A DNA stretch of 64,000 nucleotides from Vreelandella stevensii S18214 (GCF_000275725.1 NZ_AJTS01000023.1:113685-177684); one strand, 5' to 3'; positions 1 through 8,691 are shown, numbered from the stretch's first letter. Notes: generated by a model from the letters alone, not told the origin. Translations and numbers: made by a program.

Positions 1-588
1 ACCCGTACCCAGCACTGGCTGGAGCGTTTGAACGGCTCCAAACACATGCTCTGGCTGATCGCCACCCTCTCGTTTCTGGAAACCATCATCCTGCCCGTGC
101 CCATCGAGCTGGTACTGATCCCGTTGATGGCGGTGAACAAACAGCGGATCTGGGCGATTGCCACGGCCACCACGCTGGGCTGCTTGGTGGCGTCGCTGGT
201 GGGCTATAGCGTGGGCATGGTGCTCTATCAATCGCTGGGGACCTGGTTTATCGAGTTCATGGGCATGGAGGAGAGCTATCAGGCGTTTCAGAGCTTCTTC
301 AACCGCTACGGGTTTGCCGCGATTCTGGCCATCGGCATTCTTCCCATCCCCTTCCAGGTGGCCATGATTACCGCCGGGCTTTCCGGTTACCCTATCCTGC
401 TATTCGTGCTGGCAGCGCTGCTCTCACGCGGGCTACGCTACTACGGGCTGGCCTGGCTGGTGAAACGCTATGGCAAACGGGTTGAAACTCTGTGGAAGCG
501 CCATGCGCTGATGACCAGCCTCGCACTGGGCAGCGCGGTGCTGGTCATCGTGTTGATAATGCAGGCATTGGCGGGAATGATCGTGTGA
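1..588 (+). CDS. VTT-domain (DedA/YqaA-like) inner membrane protein, 5' end outside the window
   Basis: This is a polytopic inner membrane protein with hydrophobic segments near LSFLETIILPVPIELVLIPL, then a glycine-rich helix (LGCLVASLVGYSVGMVLYQ), a second re-entrant-like stretch (GFAAILAIGILPIPFQVAMI) and a C-terminal helix. The order E-x-x-x-x-P-x-P-x-E followed by G-x-x-x-G and F-x-x-x-P-x-P resembles the VTT/SNARE-associated family (DedA, YqaA), thought to act in lipid scrambling or membrane homeostasis. The frame is open back to base 1, so the TTG at 28 need not be the start and the gene is probably cut by the window edge. The exact function is not known; the family assignment is by pattern only. 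Confidence 0.75.
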   Translation, partial: TRTQHWLERLNGSKHMLWLIATLSFLETIILPVPIELVLIPLMAVNKQRIWAIATATTLGCLVASLVGYSVGMVLYQSLGTWFIEFMGMEESYQAFQSFFNRYGFAAILAIGILPIPFQVAMITAGLSGYPILLFVLAALLSRGLRYYGLAWLVKRYGKRVETLWKRHALMTSLALGSAVLVIVLIMQALAGMIV

Positions 589-615
589 TGCGCTAGCGGC
601 TGATTGGCCCAGCCC

Positions 616-1023
616 TCACTCGATATAGTAACCGCTGACCCGCCAGGTACCCTCTTCCAGATGCGGGGTCACCACTTCCACCACCCGCGGGCGGTTGGCA
701 AACTGGGTCTGGAAAGTGACGACCTTGAAGTCACCCCGCTGAGCGCCGGGCATGGAGGTGTACTGCGAAACGCGCACTCGGCGGCGCGATTGCACCGAGC
801 CAAAGTCCTTGCGCGACAGCGCAACGGTGCGTTCAAGCATGGCAGCAGAAAGCGGTGTGCTCAGCAGTGGCGAAGCGGCTTCCCATGCCTGTTCATACTC
901 GCTGTTATCGATCTTCACCAACCACGCCAGCGCCGCCTCCTCTGCCGCCTGCACAGATGCCTGAGCCGTTGCGGTAAGCATCAACAGGGCAGCGGACAAC
1001 AACAGAGCACGTAATTTGGGCAT
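616..1023 (-). CDS. Secreted DUF4019-type protein
   Basis: A 135-residue protein with a clear signal peptide (MPKLRALLLSAALLMLTATAQA, cleavage after the AQA) and a small mature domain of about 110 residues. The mature part has the DUF4019 pattern: AWLVKIDNSEYEQAWEAAS early, a basic middle (SRRRVRVSQYTSMPGAQRGDF) and a terminal WRVSGYYIE strand. It is predicted to be periplasmic. The role of the family is unknown. It runs in the same direction as the GNAT gene 65 bp upstream but that gap leaves room for its own promoter. Confidence 0.75.
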   Translation of the reverse strand: MPKLRALLLSAALLMLTATAQASVQAAEEAALAWLVKIDNSEYEQAWEAASPLLSTPLSAAMLERTVALSRKDFGSVQSRRRVRVSQYTSMPGAQRGDFKVVTFQTQFANRPRVVEVVTPHLEEGTWRVSGYYIE

Positions 1024-1087
1024 GGCAGACTCGTTAGTGGCTAAGAAAAGACGTACCTTTCTATTATCGGAAAATCGCCAGGATTCT

Positions 1088-1555
1088 TTAGCCCTCCGTC
1101 AGGCATAGCCGCATGAAACAGCTATTGGGATCAAGCCAGTAGCTGCCGAACGGCCCGCAATACTCGAACCCGAACCGGGCATATAAACGGCGGGCGGGCT
1201 CGAAGAAAGCCATCGAGCCCGTTTCCAGATAGACGGTGTGATAGCCCCGAGCGCGGGCCTCTTCCAGCACGTGCGTCAACAGCCGGGCACCCACGCCCTG
1301 CTGGCGGGCAGCAGGCGTGGTACGCATGGACTTCAGCTCCGCCTGGCCCTCCCCCAGCGCCTTGATTGCCGCACAGCCCAACAGCTGGCCGTTCTGGCGG
1401 GCGCTGTAAAAGGTGATATTGGCTGCCTTGAGCGCGGTCACGTCCAGCGCATGCACGCTTTCCGGCGGCGAGGTGGCGTGCATGTCAGACAAGTGCTCTT
1501 CCAATAGCGCCACCACATCCTGCGCTTCCAGCGTTTCAATTCCGATATGTATCAT
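1088..1555 (-). CDS. GNAT family N-acetyltransferase
   Basis: A 155-residue single-domain acetyltransferase of the GNAT fold. The acetyl-CoA pyrophosphate-binding motif is visible at about residues 84-92 (RQQGVGARL, the Q/R-x-x-G-x-G/A signature), preceded by the strand AELKSMRTTPAA and followed by EEARARGYHTVYLETG and FFEPARRLYARFGFEYCGPF. The last motif resembles PaiA/YsnE-like enzymes, which acetylate small amines or amino acids. The substrate cannot be deduced. It is transcribed divergently from the methyltransferase at 1654 with about 100 bp between the start codons. Confidence 0.85.
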   Translation of the reverse strand: MIHIGIETLEAQDVVALLEEHLSDMHATSPPESVHALDVTALKAANITFYSARQNGQLLGCAAIKALGEGQAELKSMRTTPAARQQGVGARLLTHVLEEARARGYHTVYLETGSMAFFEPARRLYARFGFEYCGPFGSYWLDPNSCFMRLCLTEG

Positions 1556-1653
1556 CGCCCTCTCCGTTGGCTAGCCAAACCCGGCTTCTCAAATACGAAG
1601 CGCTCGTATACCATGCGCCACCTCTTTCCTTTAGCGTTCACCGTTAGGCCACC

Positions 1654-2403
1654 ATGTCCGTCAACGCGCTCTACACCGACCTTTCCGGCTATTACGATCT
1701 GATGTGCGTCGACATCGACTACCGCGCGCAAAGTAACGCCATTCATCGCCTGCATCAGCTGTTTGGCAACGCGGGCAGCCAGCACCTGGACCTGGCCTGC
1801 GGCACCGGCCCCCACGTGCGCCATTTTCTGGATGTGGGTTACACCAGCAGCGGGCTGGACATTCACCAGCCGATGCTGGACCTGGCAGCCACCCGCTGCC
1901 CGGAAGCTCACTTTTCGCTGCAAGACATGGGCCAATTCCAGGTGGATGAGCCGGTGGATTTGATCACCTGCTTTTTATACTCCATCCACTACAACGCCAA
2001 CCTGGAAAAGCTGAGCGCCTGCATCGCCAGCGCCCACCGCGCCCTGCGCACCGGCGGCGTACTGTGCTTCAACAGCGTGGACAAAGAGCGCATCGACAAC
2101 GCGCTGTTCGTCAAGCACACCGCCCAGCAGGGCGAGGATCGCTTCACGTTTCGTTCGGGTTGGCACTATGCGGGGCAAGGGGAACGGCAAACGCTGCGGC
2201 TCAGTATCGAAAAGAGCACGCCTGCGGTCACCCAGGTATGGAATGACGAGCACCCCATGGTGGCGGTCAGCTTTGGCGAACTCATCGCCCTGCTGACGCC
2301 CTACTTCGAGGTGCACGTGTTCGAACACGACTACCAGACCATCACCCCGTGGGACAACGCGTCTGGCAATGCCATCTTCGTGTGCGTGAAGCGCGACGGC
2401 TAA
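1654..2403 (+). CDS. Class I SAM-dependent methyltransferase
   Basis: A 249-residue Rossmann-fold methyltransferase. Motif I is HLDLACGTGPH at about residues 44-54, with the acidic end of strand 2 at GLDIHQPML and motif II/III near DMGQFQVDEPVDLITCFLYSIHY. This is the common UbiE/BioC-like layout with an added C-terminal half rich in beta strands (HYAGQGERQTLRLSIEKS). Substrate unknown. It converges with the yehS-like gene; the two stop codons both lie inside one 12-bp-stem hairpin. Confidence 0.85.
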   Translation: MSVNALYTDLSGYYDLMCVDIDYRAQSNAIHRLHQLFGNAGSQHLDLACGTGPHVRHFLDVGYTSSGLDIHQPMLDLAATRCPEAHFSLQDMGQFQVDEPVDLITCFLYSIHYNANLEKLSACIASAHRALRTGGVLCFNSVDKERIDNALFVKHTAQQGEDRFTFRSGWHYAGQGERQTLRLSIEKSTPAVTQVWNDEHPMVAVSFGELIALLTPYFEVHVFEHDYQTITPWDNASGNAIFVCVKRDG

Positions 2404-2421
2404 GGTATCACCTTAGCCGTC
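2395..2421. terminator. Hairpin between convergent genes
   Basis: A perfect 12-bp inverted repeat (GACGGCTAAGGT, loop ATC, ACCTTAGCCGTC) spans the stop codons of the methyltransferase and of the yehS-like gene. There is no clear T tract on either side, so it would be a non-canonical bidirectional terminator or an RNA-stabilising stem rather than a textbook intrinsic terminator. Confidence 0.6.
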
Positions 2422-2890
2422 AGCTCTCCTGGCTGGGGCGCTGCTGTTGCTGCACGCCCATCAGGAAGTTGCGCAGCATCTGGTCCTTGCACTCGCGGTA
2501 ATTCTTGTGGCTTGGCTTGCGGAAGAACGCGCTCAGCTCGTGGGGGCTGAGCGGTAGCCCCACCTGCTCGAATACCGCCAGCACGTCTTCGGCCTTCATG
2601 TTCAGCGCAATACGCAGCTTCTGGAACACCATGTTGTTGTTCAGCTGGGTTTCCGGCGCAGGCACCGGGCCTTCGCGCTTGCCGCGCTTGAAGCTGATGA
2701 AGCCATTCAAAAACGCCGCCAGCTCACGATTCTTCATGGGCACCAGCGCTTCATCCTCATCCTTCTTCAGCCAGGCCGTTACCTGGGCAGGCGTCACGTC
2801 CACCTCTGCCAGGGCGAAGATATTGACGATGGTGGCCTCCTTCAAATCGAAGGCATAGCGAATACGGCGAAAAATATCGTTATTGGTCAA
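2420..2890 (-). CDS. yehS: DUF1456 family protein (YehS-like)
   Basis: A 156-residue protein built of two tandem copies of the same roughly 65-residue helical domain: copy one begins MTNNDIFRRIRYAFDL and copy two NNNMVFQKLRIALNM, each ending with a conserved basic FFRK/FISFKRGKR segment and a hydrophobic LRNFLMG or LAAFLNG. That duplicated pattern and length are those of DUF1456/YehS. The family has no established function. It lies 8 bp downstream of the TPR gene and is probably co-transcribed with it. Confidence 0.85.
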   Translation of the reverse strand: MTNNDIFRRIRYAFDLKEATIVNIFALAEVDVTPAQVTAWLKKDEDEALVPMKNRELAAFLNGFISFKRGKREGPVPAPETQLNNNMVFQKLRIALNMKAEDVLAVFEQVGLPLSPHELSAFFRKPSHKNYRECKDQMLRNFLMGVQQQQRPSQES

Positions 2891-2898
2891 GGGGACTC

Positions 2899-3324
2899 CT
2901 AACCGTTGGTAAGCGTGGCCAGCAGCTCGTCGATCTCTGCTTTCAGCTCGTTGTCTTCAATCGTTTGGGCGCTGGCCTGGGCGCGTTGCAAGCTTTCGAT
3001 GGCGGCCTGGGGCTCGCCCAGCTCCACCTGCAGGGTGGCCATGGAAAAGCCAATCGAGGCCAGATGGTCGTTCGACTGCTTGGCCACTGCCTTGTCCAGC
3101 GCCTTTTGGTAGATCGGCAGCGCGTCTTCCAGCTCTTCGGTGAAGTCGGCCAGGGTTTCCCACTGCTCGGGGTGGTCTTTCTCGGTATTCTCATGCTCGG
3201 TGCAGATCGCCTGCAGCTCGGCGTAAAGCGCTTCAAAGGTGGCGCGATCATCCCTGGACGCGGCCTTCATCAGCTTTTCGGCCAGCTCGTACACCGCCTT
3301 GTAAATTTTGGTGTTGATCATCAA
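2899..3324 (-). CDS. Small TPR-like helical protein
   Basis: A 141-residue, acidic, almost entirely alpha-helical protein. Repeated helix pairs such as DALPIYQKALDKAVAKQSNDHLASIGFSMATLQVELGEPQAAIESLQRA resemble tetratricopeptide repeats, usually protein-interaction scaffolds. No signal peptide, so cytoplasmic. Two adjacent Met codons (3324 and 3321) could serve as start. It precedes yehS by 8 bp and is divergent from the helicase gene. No specific function can be assigned. Confidence 0.75.
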   Translation of the reverse strand: MMINTKIYKAVYELAEKLMKAASRDDRATFEALYAELQAICTEHENTEKDHPEQWETLADFTEELEDALPIYQKALDKAVAKQSNDHLASIGFSMATLQVELGEPQAAIESLQRAQASAQTIEDNELKAEIDELLATLTNG

Positions 3325-3515
3325 ACCACGACCTTATCGACGTAAAACAGCAGGCTAAAGCACACAGGCTTCGCCGGGAAGGGGGCATTATACCTTGTGT
3401 GAGGCGGGGTACGGTGACGCGGCGGGCAATATTCGAGCAACGGCGGGCCGATTTTACGCTATGCTGCACCACTTTTTACGTTCGACCCACCTACGACTCG
3501 CTGTCAGGGCCCCTT

Positions 3516-4712
3516 ATGCCTTTTTCTACACTCGGTTTATCCACTCCCCTCGTTCAGGCGATCACCGAACTCGGTTACCAGACGCCCACGCCCATCCAGG
3601 AACAGGCCATTCCCGCCATTCTCTCGGGGAAAGACCTCATCGCCACCGCCCAAACCGGCACCGGCAAAACCGCCGCTTTCGTGCTGCCGCTGCTGGAGCG
3701 CTTCAGCAAGGCAGAAGCGCTGCGGGCCAAGCGCATCCGCGCGCTGATTCTGGTGCCCACTCGCGAGCTGGCGGTACAGGTCAACGCCAGCGTGGCGCAA
3801 TACGCCAAGCATACCCAGCTCACCTCGATGGCCGCGTATGGCGGTGTGGATACCGCGCCCCAAAAGGAGCGTTTGATCGAAGGCGTGGACATTCTGGTGG
3901 CCACACCGGGCAGGCTGCTGGACCTGGCCCATCAGCGCGCCCTGCACTTCGACGAGCTTCAGGTCATGGTGCTGGACGAAGCGGACAGAATGGTCGACAT
4001 GGGCTTTGTGGATGATATTCACAAGATCATCGTGCGCCTGCCGGAACAGCGCCAGAACCTGCTGTTCACGGCCACCATGACCCAGGACGTTCGCGCCCTC
4101 GCCCGCAGCTTTTCAGACAGCAAGATGACCGACCTGGCCGCCAACATCGCGATCACCCCCAACGTTCGCGCCGCCGACACCATCGAACAGTGGCTGATCA
4201 CGGTCGATAAGGACACCAAATCCGCCCTGCTCAGCCACCTGATCAACGAACAGGCCTGGGACCAGGCGCTGATCTTCGTCGAGAAAAAGCACAGCGCGGC
4301 CAAGCTGGTGGCCCAGTTGGAGAAACGCGGCATCGTCGCGGACTCCATCCATGGTGGCCGAAGCCAGGCCATGCGCGAAAAGATTCTGGCCCAGTTCAAA
4401 ACCGGTGAGCTCAAGTACCTGGTGGCCACCGGCGTCGCCGCGCGGGGGCTGGATATCGGCGAACTGAGCCGAGTGGTGAACTACGACCTACCCTTCCAGC
4501 CGGAAGAGTACATCCACCGCATTGGCCGCACCGGCCGCGCCGGGGCCTCCGGGGAAGCCATCTCGCTGGTGGATATCAGCGACTTCAAGAACCTGTGTGC
4601 CATCGAACGGCGCATGAACCAGCTCATCGAGCGCCGGGAAGTGGCGGAATTTCCGGTCAAGAAGGCCGTCCCGGCCTCCAACCTGAAGCATGTGAAGAAA
4701 GGCAGCCGCTAG
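3516..4712 (+). CDS. ATP-dependent RNA helicase, DEAD-box (RhlE-like)
   Basis: A 398-residue DEAD-box helicase that would unwind RNA duplexes in ribosome assembly or mRNA decay. Motifs in order: Q motif PTPIQ (about 24-28), Walker A AQTGTGKT (45-52), PTRELAVQ (81-88), PGRLLDL (131-137), DEAD (154-157), TAT as motif III (the more usual residue is SAT), and HRIGRTGRAG near the C-terminal third. The tail is short and basic (LKHVKKGSR). I chose ATG 3516, where the family N-terminus MPFSTLGLS begins; the longer frame to 3399 runs through the promoter region with Cys/Arg-rich filler. The subfamily (RhlE versus RhlB/SrmB) is not certain. Confidence 0.9.
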   Translation: MPFSTLGLSTPLVQAITELGYQTPTPIQEQAIPAILSGKDLIATAQTGTGKTAAFVLPLLERFSKAEALRAKRIRALILVPTRELAVQVNASVAQYAKHTQLTSMAAYGGVDTAPQKERLIEGVDILVATPGRLLDLAHQRALHFDELQVMVLDEADRMVDMGFVDDIHKIIVRLPEQRQNLLFTATMTQDVRALARSFSDSKMTDLAANIAITPNVRAADTIEQWLITVDKDTKSALLSHLINEQAWDQALIFVEKKHSAAKLVAQLEKRGIVADSIHGGRSQAMREKILAQFKTGELKYLVATGVAARGLDIGELSRVVNYDLPFQPEEYIHRIGRTGRAGASGEAISLVDISDFKNLCAIERRMNQLIERREVAEFPVKKAVPASNLKHVKKGSR

Positions 4713-4762
4713 GCGTTGTAGGCAACATCGGCGAGTGATGGCCCGCAGGCAGGCGGCAGGCC

Positions 4763-5737
4763 TTACCCCTGAACGGGTGAAAACGCCGCCAGCAGTTCGG
4801 CGTTGGTGGGGTACTTCTCCATCAGCGCCAGCAGCTTCTGCGCGCCGTCGGTTGGCTTGAGCGGCGTCAAGGCTCTGCGCAAGCTGCGTACCTTTTCGAT
4901 CTCGTGGGCCTCGATCAACAGCTCTTCGCGGCGGGTACTGCTTTTGGCAATATCGAGCGCCGGGAAGATGCGTTGGCTGGCCACCTCCCGCGACAGCACC
5001 AGCTCCATGTTGCCGGTGCCCTTGAACTCCTCGAAGATCACCTGATCCATGCGGCTTCCCGTCTCCACCAGCACGGTGGCCAGAATGGTCAGCGAGCCGC
5101 CGTTTTCGATGTTCCGTGCCGCCCCGAACAGTTTGCGGGGGATTTCCAGCGCCCGGGTATCCAACCCGCCCGACATGGTACGGCCACTGCCCCGCTGCCC
5201 CGCGTTGTGCACCCGGGAAAGCCGCGTCAATGAGTCGATCACGATCATCACATCGTGCCCCTCACCGGCTTGCCTGCGCGCCGTTTGCAACAGGCTATCG
5301 GCCACGCGCGCATGGTGGGCGTAGCTTTCGTCAGACGACGAAGCGTGCACCTCGGCGGTCACGCTGCGCTTGAAATCGGTCACTTCCTCCGGGCGCTCGT
5401 CGATCAGCAGGGCATACAGCTTGATCTCGGGATACGCCGCCGCCACGGCCTGGCAGATATGCTTCAACAGCGTGGTTTTCCCCGCCCCCGGCGGCGCCAC
5501 GATCAGCCCGCGCTGCCCCATGCCAATGGGCGTGATCAAATCCATCGCCCGCACGCTGTGCTCACGAACGCCATTGGCCAGATAAAGGCGCGGGGAAGGA
5601 TGAATGGCGGTGCCGTTGAGAAAGCGCTTTTCGGGGTCGGTGTGTGATTGCTCTTCGGGTGAGGAATCGGCCACTGTCTCGGCGGGCTTGGCCTCTGGGG
5701 GCCGTTTCGTTTTGAGGCTTAGGGTTTTGCGGGTCAT
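4763..5737 (-). CDS. Rho-like ATPase lacking the N-terminal RNA-binding domain
   Basis: A 324-residue homologue of the hexameric termination factor Rho. The motor domain is complete: P-loop APPGAGKTT at about 81-89, LLIDERPEEVT (110-120), Walker B VMIVIDS (163-169), Q-loop region GSGRTMSGGLD and R-loop FKGTGNMEL (238-246). Canonical Rho is about 420 residues and carries an N-terminal helix bundle and an OB-fold primary RNA-binding site. Here the motor is preceded by only about 40 residues of low-complexity charged sequence. It might be a short Rho paralogue acting on nucleic acid through its secondary site only, or a modulator of true Rho. The reading frame shows no sign of decay. It converges on the helicase gene. 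Confidence 0.85.
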   Translation of the reverse strand: MTRKTLSLKTKRPPEAKPAETVADSSPEEQSHTDPEKRFLNGTAIHPSPRLYLANGVREHSVRAMDLITPIGMGQRGLIVAPPGAGKTTLLKHICQAVAAAYPEIKLYALLIDERPEEVTDFKRSVTAEVHASSSDESYAHHARVADSLLQTARRQAGEGHDVMIVIDSLTRLSRVHNAGQRGSGRTMSGGLDTRALEIPRKLFGAARNIENGGSLTILATVLVETGSRMDQVIFEEFKGTGNMELVLSREVASQRIFPALDIAKSSTRREELLIEAHEIEKVRSLRRALTPLKPTDGAQKLLALMEKYPTNAELLAAFSPVQG

Positions 5738-5805
5738 GGTTGGAGCCGTCTTGTCAAAGTGAGGGTTCGTGGTTGGCCGTGTTCGTGGTGACTCGACGGC
5801 GGATG

Positions 5806-6015
5806 TTAAACGTAGGCATGGTATTCAACGACCTCCCTGACGGCACACAGTGCTTTTTCAAGCTGCTGAATATCTACCGATGCTAGCGCAAGACGGATGG
5901 CATGGGGCACCTGGGCTGCCGTTGAAAAGGGAGCTGCGGTCGATACACTGATGCGCTGTTCCAAAAGCGCCACCGTTCCCTCTTGCACCCATTGGCATGC
6001 CATCACCGTCACCAC
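5806..6015 (-). pseudogene. C-terminal remnant of a MocR/GntR-type PLP aminotransferase regulator
   Basis: A 69-codon frame ending ...VPHAIRLALASVDIQQLEKAL followed by AVREVV. That order (PxxIRLALxxx...LExAL...) is the usual C-terminus of MocR-type regulators, which fuse a GntR DNA-binding domain to an aminotransferase-like domain. Nothing upstream in frame continues the homology: a TGA lies a few codons before the first Met. It is therefore read as a decayed tail. Assignment rests on a short stretch and is tentative. Confidence 0.4.
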
Positions 6016-6117
6016 TGCTGGCGTATTTCAGGTCGTCGCACGAACCGTGCGCTCTATCTCGGCGACGTCGGGCCGTGAATCAAGGCTAATACATCCGCAA
6101 CAGCCGTTGGTGATGCA

Positions 6118-6348
6118 TTATTCGTAGTGGCTCCAGAGCCTGAGAACTTTCACCACTCGCTCATCATCGAGCACTTGATAGACCAGGCGATGCTGAATAT
6201 TGATGCGGCGTGAATAGGCCTCCGCAAGATCACCCACGAGCTTCTCAAACGGGGGCGGCTTGCGGTATGGGTCTTCGGCTACCAGCGCTAGCCGTTCCTG
6301 CGCTTTTGGTTTGAGGCCGCGGGAGGCCAGCTTCGCAGCGGCGCGACT
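6118..6348 (-). pseudogene. N-terminally truncated Txe/YoeB-type toxin
   Basis: An open frame of 76 codons without a usable start codon. It encodes a KLASRGLKPKAQERLALVAE segment, then DPYRKPPPFEKLVGDLAEAYSRRIN and QHRLVYQVLDDERVVKVLRL ending in WSHYE. This is the full catalytic half of the YoeB/Txe mRNA interferase fold, including the terminal H-Y pair used in catalysis by the family. The first beta strand and start codon are missing: an in-frame TAG sits just before SRAAAKL. Sequence upstream on this strand (6349-6380) resembles half of an integron attC site. No cognate Phd/YefM antitoxin is present. It looks like a beheaded cassette-borne toxin. Confidence 0.7.
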
Positions 6349-6380
6349 CTATCGCGTCGGCCTGCCTTGCCTTGTTATGG
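6349..6380 (-). other. Possible half attC site upstream of the truncated toxin
   Basis: Read on the minus strand this stretch is CCATAACAAGGCAAGGCAGG followed by CCGACGCGATAG and then a GTCGCG arm, which resembles the left half (R'' core plus L'' and the inner stem) of a 60-bp attC. The matching right half with a GTTRRRY core is absent; the truncated toxin follows instead. Weak evidence, based on likeness to the intact site at 16456-16515. Confidence 0.3.
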
Positions 6381-6396
6381 GTGCTTTGCCATGATA

Positions 6397-6411
6397 TACC
6401 AATATTTGGTA
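6397..6411 (+). promoter_or_regulatory. Palindrome upstream of parD, candidate autoregulatory operator
   Basis: TACCAA-TAT-TTGGTA is a perfect 6-bp-arm inverted repeat 13 bp before the parD start codon, next to a purine-rich ribosome binding site (CAGGAG). ParD-type antitoxins repress their own operon through such short palindromes, so this is the likely operator. Confidence 0.55.
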
Positions 6412-6424
6412 CAGGAGTTTCCCC

Positions 6425-6664
6425 ATGGCTAGAAATACCAGCATTACACTCGGCCCCCACTTTGACGAGTTTATAGCCACTCAGGTTGAAAAGGGCCGCT
6501 ATGGCTCGGTGAGCGAGGTGGTACGTGCCGGACTGCGTCTGCTTGAAGAAACGGAAAGTAAGCTTGAACGGCTCCAACGCCTCCTGGATGAAGGCGAGCA
6601 GAGTGGAATCGCAGAGTATTCCCTTGAAAGCGTTATTACAGAACTGGACAACGAAGCTCACTGA
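6425..6664 (+). CDS. parD: Type II antitoxin, ParD family
   Basis: A 79-residue antitoxin. The N-terminal ribbon-helix-helix is visible in MARNTSITLGPHFDEFIATQ and the GRYGSVSEVVRAGLRLLEE motif typical of ParD/CopG proteins. The acidic C-terminal arm (from about residue 45) would wrap ParE. A CAGGAG ribosome binding site lies 9 bp upstream. Its stop codon overlaps the toxin start (TGATG). The partner toxin is cut short by an insertion sequence, so the antitoxin is likely orphaned. Confidence 0.85.
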   Translation: MARNTSITLGPHFDEFIATQVEKGRYGSVSEVVRAGLRLLEETESKLERLQRLLDEGEQSGIAEYSLESVITELDNEAH

Positions 6665-6861
6665 TGCGTCCATACCTGCTCACTGCCTCTGCCCGAAAAG
6701 ACGTTGTCGAGATAGGCCGCTTCACCACCGAAAAGTGGGGAAAGCGCCAACGCGATACATACCTCAGGCAGCTTGACGATGCTTTCAAGCTGCTCGCCCG
6801 CCAACCTGATATTGGGCGCGATGCGGATGACATAAAGCCAGGGTACAAAAAGTTCACCTGA
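6664..6861 (+). pseudogene. parE: ParE toxin truncated by IS1380-family insertion
   Basis: The frame encodes 62 true ParE residues: MRPYLLTASARKDVVEIGRF, TTEKWGKRQRDTYLRQLDD, then PDIGRDADDIKPGYKKF. Full ParE proteins are about 95-100 residues and continue with an HxxFYR strand and a final IxRILHxxMD. Here the insertion sequence starts at 6857 and supplies a stop codon two codons later, removing the C-terminal third that contains the antitoxin-facing and gyrase-active strands. Almost certainly inactive. Confidence 0.85.
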
Positions 6862-8542
6862 ATCCGTGAGACCGGCCCCCAGGAATGCTTCTAACCTACT
6901 GAACTGCATGGCAATATAGCGAATATCGCCATTCACCCAGACAGTGCCATGCCCAACGTCAAGTTCCGCGCCAGTCGCCGCACCCTCACCAGCCACGCCG
7001 GGCTGTCCATCATCGGGCAATGCTTCGAGATCGCTGGCGTCGACAGCATCGACAGCCGCTTCCCCACCACGCTGGGCATGCGCACCAGTGACGTGATCAA
7101 GAGCTACCTGGGCCTGCTGTGTCTGGGCATGAGCGACTATGACGCTGTCGAGAACTTCCGCCGCGACAAGCCCTTCCAACAACTGCTGACCCTGCAGAAG
7201 GTGCCGAGCGCGGCGACGCTGCGACAGCGGCTGGAAAAACTTGCCGCCAACGACCTGCAGGCGCGCACCGCCACCTGGTCCACGACCCCGCCTGTCACTG
7301 ATCGAAGCACCGATCACCGCCGAGACGACGCACGTCTGCCTGGACATCGACACCTTCGTCATGGACAACAGCAACTCGAAGAAGGAAGGCGTCTCGCGGA
7401 CCTACCAGAAGGTCGATGGCTACACCCCGATCGCCGCCTATCTGGGCAACGAAGGGTGGTGCCTGGGTCTGGAACTGCGGCCTGGCAAGCAGCACACCAT
7501 GAAGGAGAGCAACGCCTTCCTGGAGCGGGTACTGCCTCGCGCCCAATGCCTGACCAGGCAACCGATCCTGTTACGCGAGGACAGCGGCTTCGACAGCCAG
7601 GCGCACCTGGCGCTTCTCGAACAGCAACGCCAGGTCTTTGCCGACGAGGGGCGCCGGCTCGACTATGTCGTCAAATGGAACCCGCGCGGCTCGGCCACGG
7701 CTGATCGAGATACCTGGCTGGCGGTGGCGGCGGACTACTGGGAAGAGCTGCGTCCTGGCAAGCGCCAGGCGCTGTGGCCGCAGACCGTCTCGATCCACGA
7801 CGACAACAAGACCGAATACGTCGTCCAACGCGTGATGCGCCTGGTAGAGCGCACCGCCGATCGCGATGGCCAGTTGCTGCTCGAACCGGACTATGAGTTG
7901 GAAGGCTGGTGGACCAGCCTGGACGAGGCGCCGGAGGCGGTGATCAAGCGCTACCAGGCGCATGCCACCCATGAGCAGTTTCACAGCGAGATCAAGACCG
8001 ATCTCGACCTGGAGCGCTTGCCGTCCGGCAAGTTCGCCACCAACGATCTGATCCTGCATCTCGCCCAGTTGGCCTACAACATCCTGCGCCTGATGGGACA
8101 GCTAGGCATGACCGGCGAGCTGAGCCCGGTTCGCCACCCGGCCAAGCGGCGCCGGCTGCGCACCGTGCTACAAGAGTTGGTGCACCGTGCGGCTCTCGTG
8201 ATTCACAAGGCACGGCAGATCATCCTCGACTTCGGGCAGGATATCGGGCGCATGACGGTGCTCAAGACGCTGCGGAGCCGACTGCGTTATCCACGAGGAA
8301 CGCCATGCTGACCGTCAATCGGCGACACTCTATCCACAAGCAGTTCCAAGCGACACGCGATCGCCAGATATGTCGTGCCTGGCGGGTGGAAAGGCATGAC
8401 AAAACGGGCCGTCAGCACCGATCAGCACGGTGGGTTTTGGCAATAACGGGCTTGCGAAAGCCAACTTGCACGGGGCGAATGATCAAAAAGTGCTCGCTGG
8501 CGGTGATAGGGAAAGTGTCGGCGCCGGCTTCACGGATTCAGG
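6857..8542 (+). mobile_element. IS1380-family insertion sequence, copy 1 (transposase frameshifted)
   Basis: The element runs from CCTGAATCCGTGA to its inverted complement TCACGGATTCAGG, 1686 bp, and is nearly identical to the copy at 10373-12057. It interrupts parE. The flanks are TTCA on the left and ATGA on the right, so no target-site duplication is seen. That suggests rearrangement after insertion, for example recombination between copies. Confidence 0.9.
6949..8311 (+). pseudogene. IS1380-family transposase, frameshifted
   Basis: The same 453-codon transposase as in copy 2, but a 1-base insertion near 7285-7293 (ACCCCGCCTGTC here, ACCCTGCTGTC in the intact copy) shifts the frame after about residue 115. 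The N-terminal part (starting MPNVKFRASRRTLTSHAGLS) and the C-terminal DDE part (GYTPIAAYLGNEGWCLGLEL onwards) are therefore in different frames. Probably unable to make transposase, though the terminal repeats are intact and could be mobilised by copy 2 in trans. Confidence 0.9.
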
Positions 8543-8691
8543 ATGACTTACAGATCGTCACATAAAAAACAACTACACTATAAAATCATCTCTATTGAGC
8601 CAACAATTGACGTAGCGCAAGTTATCTAACGTCCAAAAATATAAACTAAATCAAGAGTTAAAGAGCTTTTTTTAATCTATAGGTACCCATT

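Noticed and set aside
8305-8565. 86-residue frame at the end of IS1380 (and its twin at 11820)
   Set aside because: It lies in the noncoding right end of both IS copies and ends at different places outside the element.
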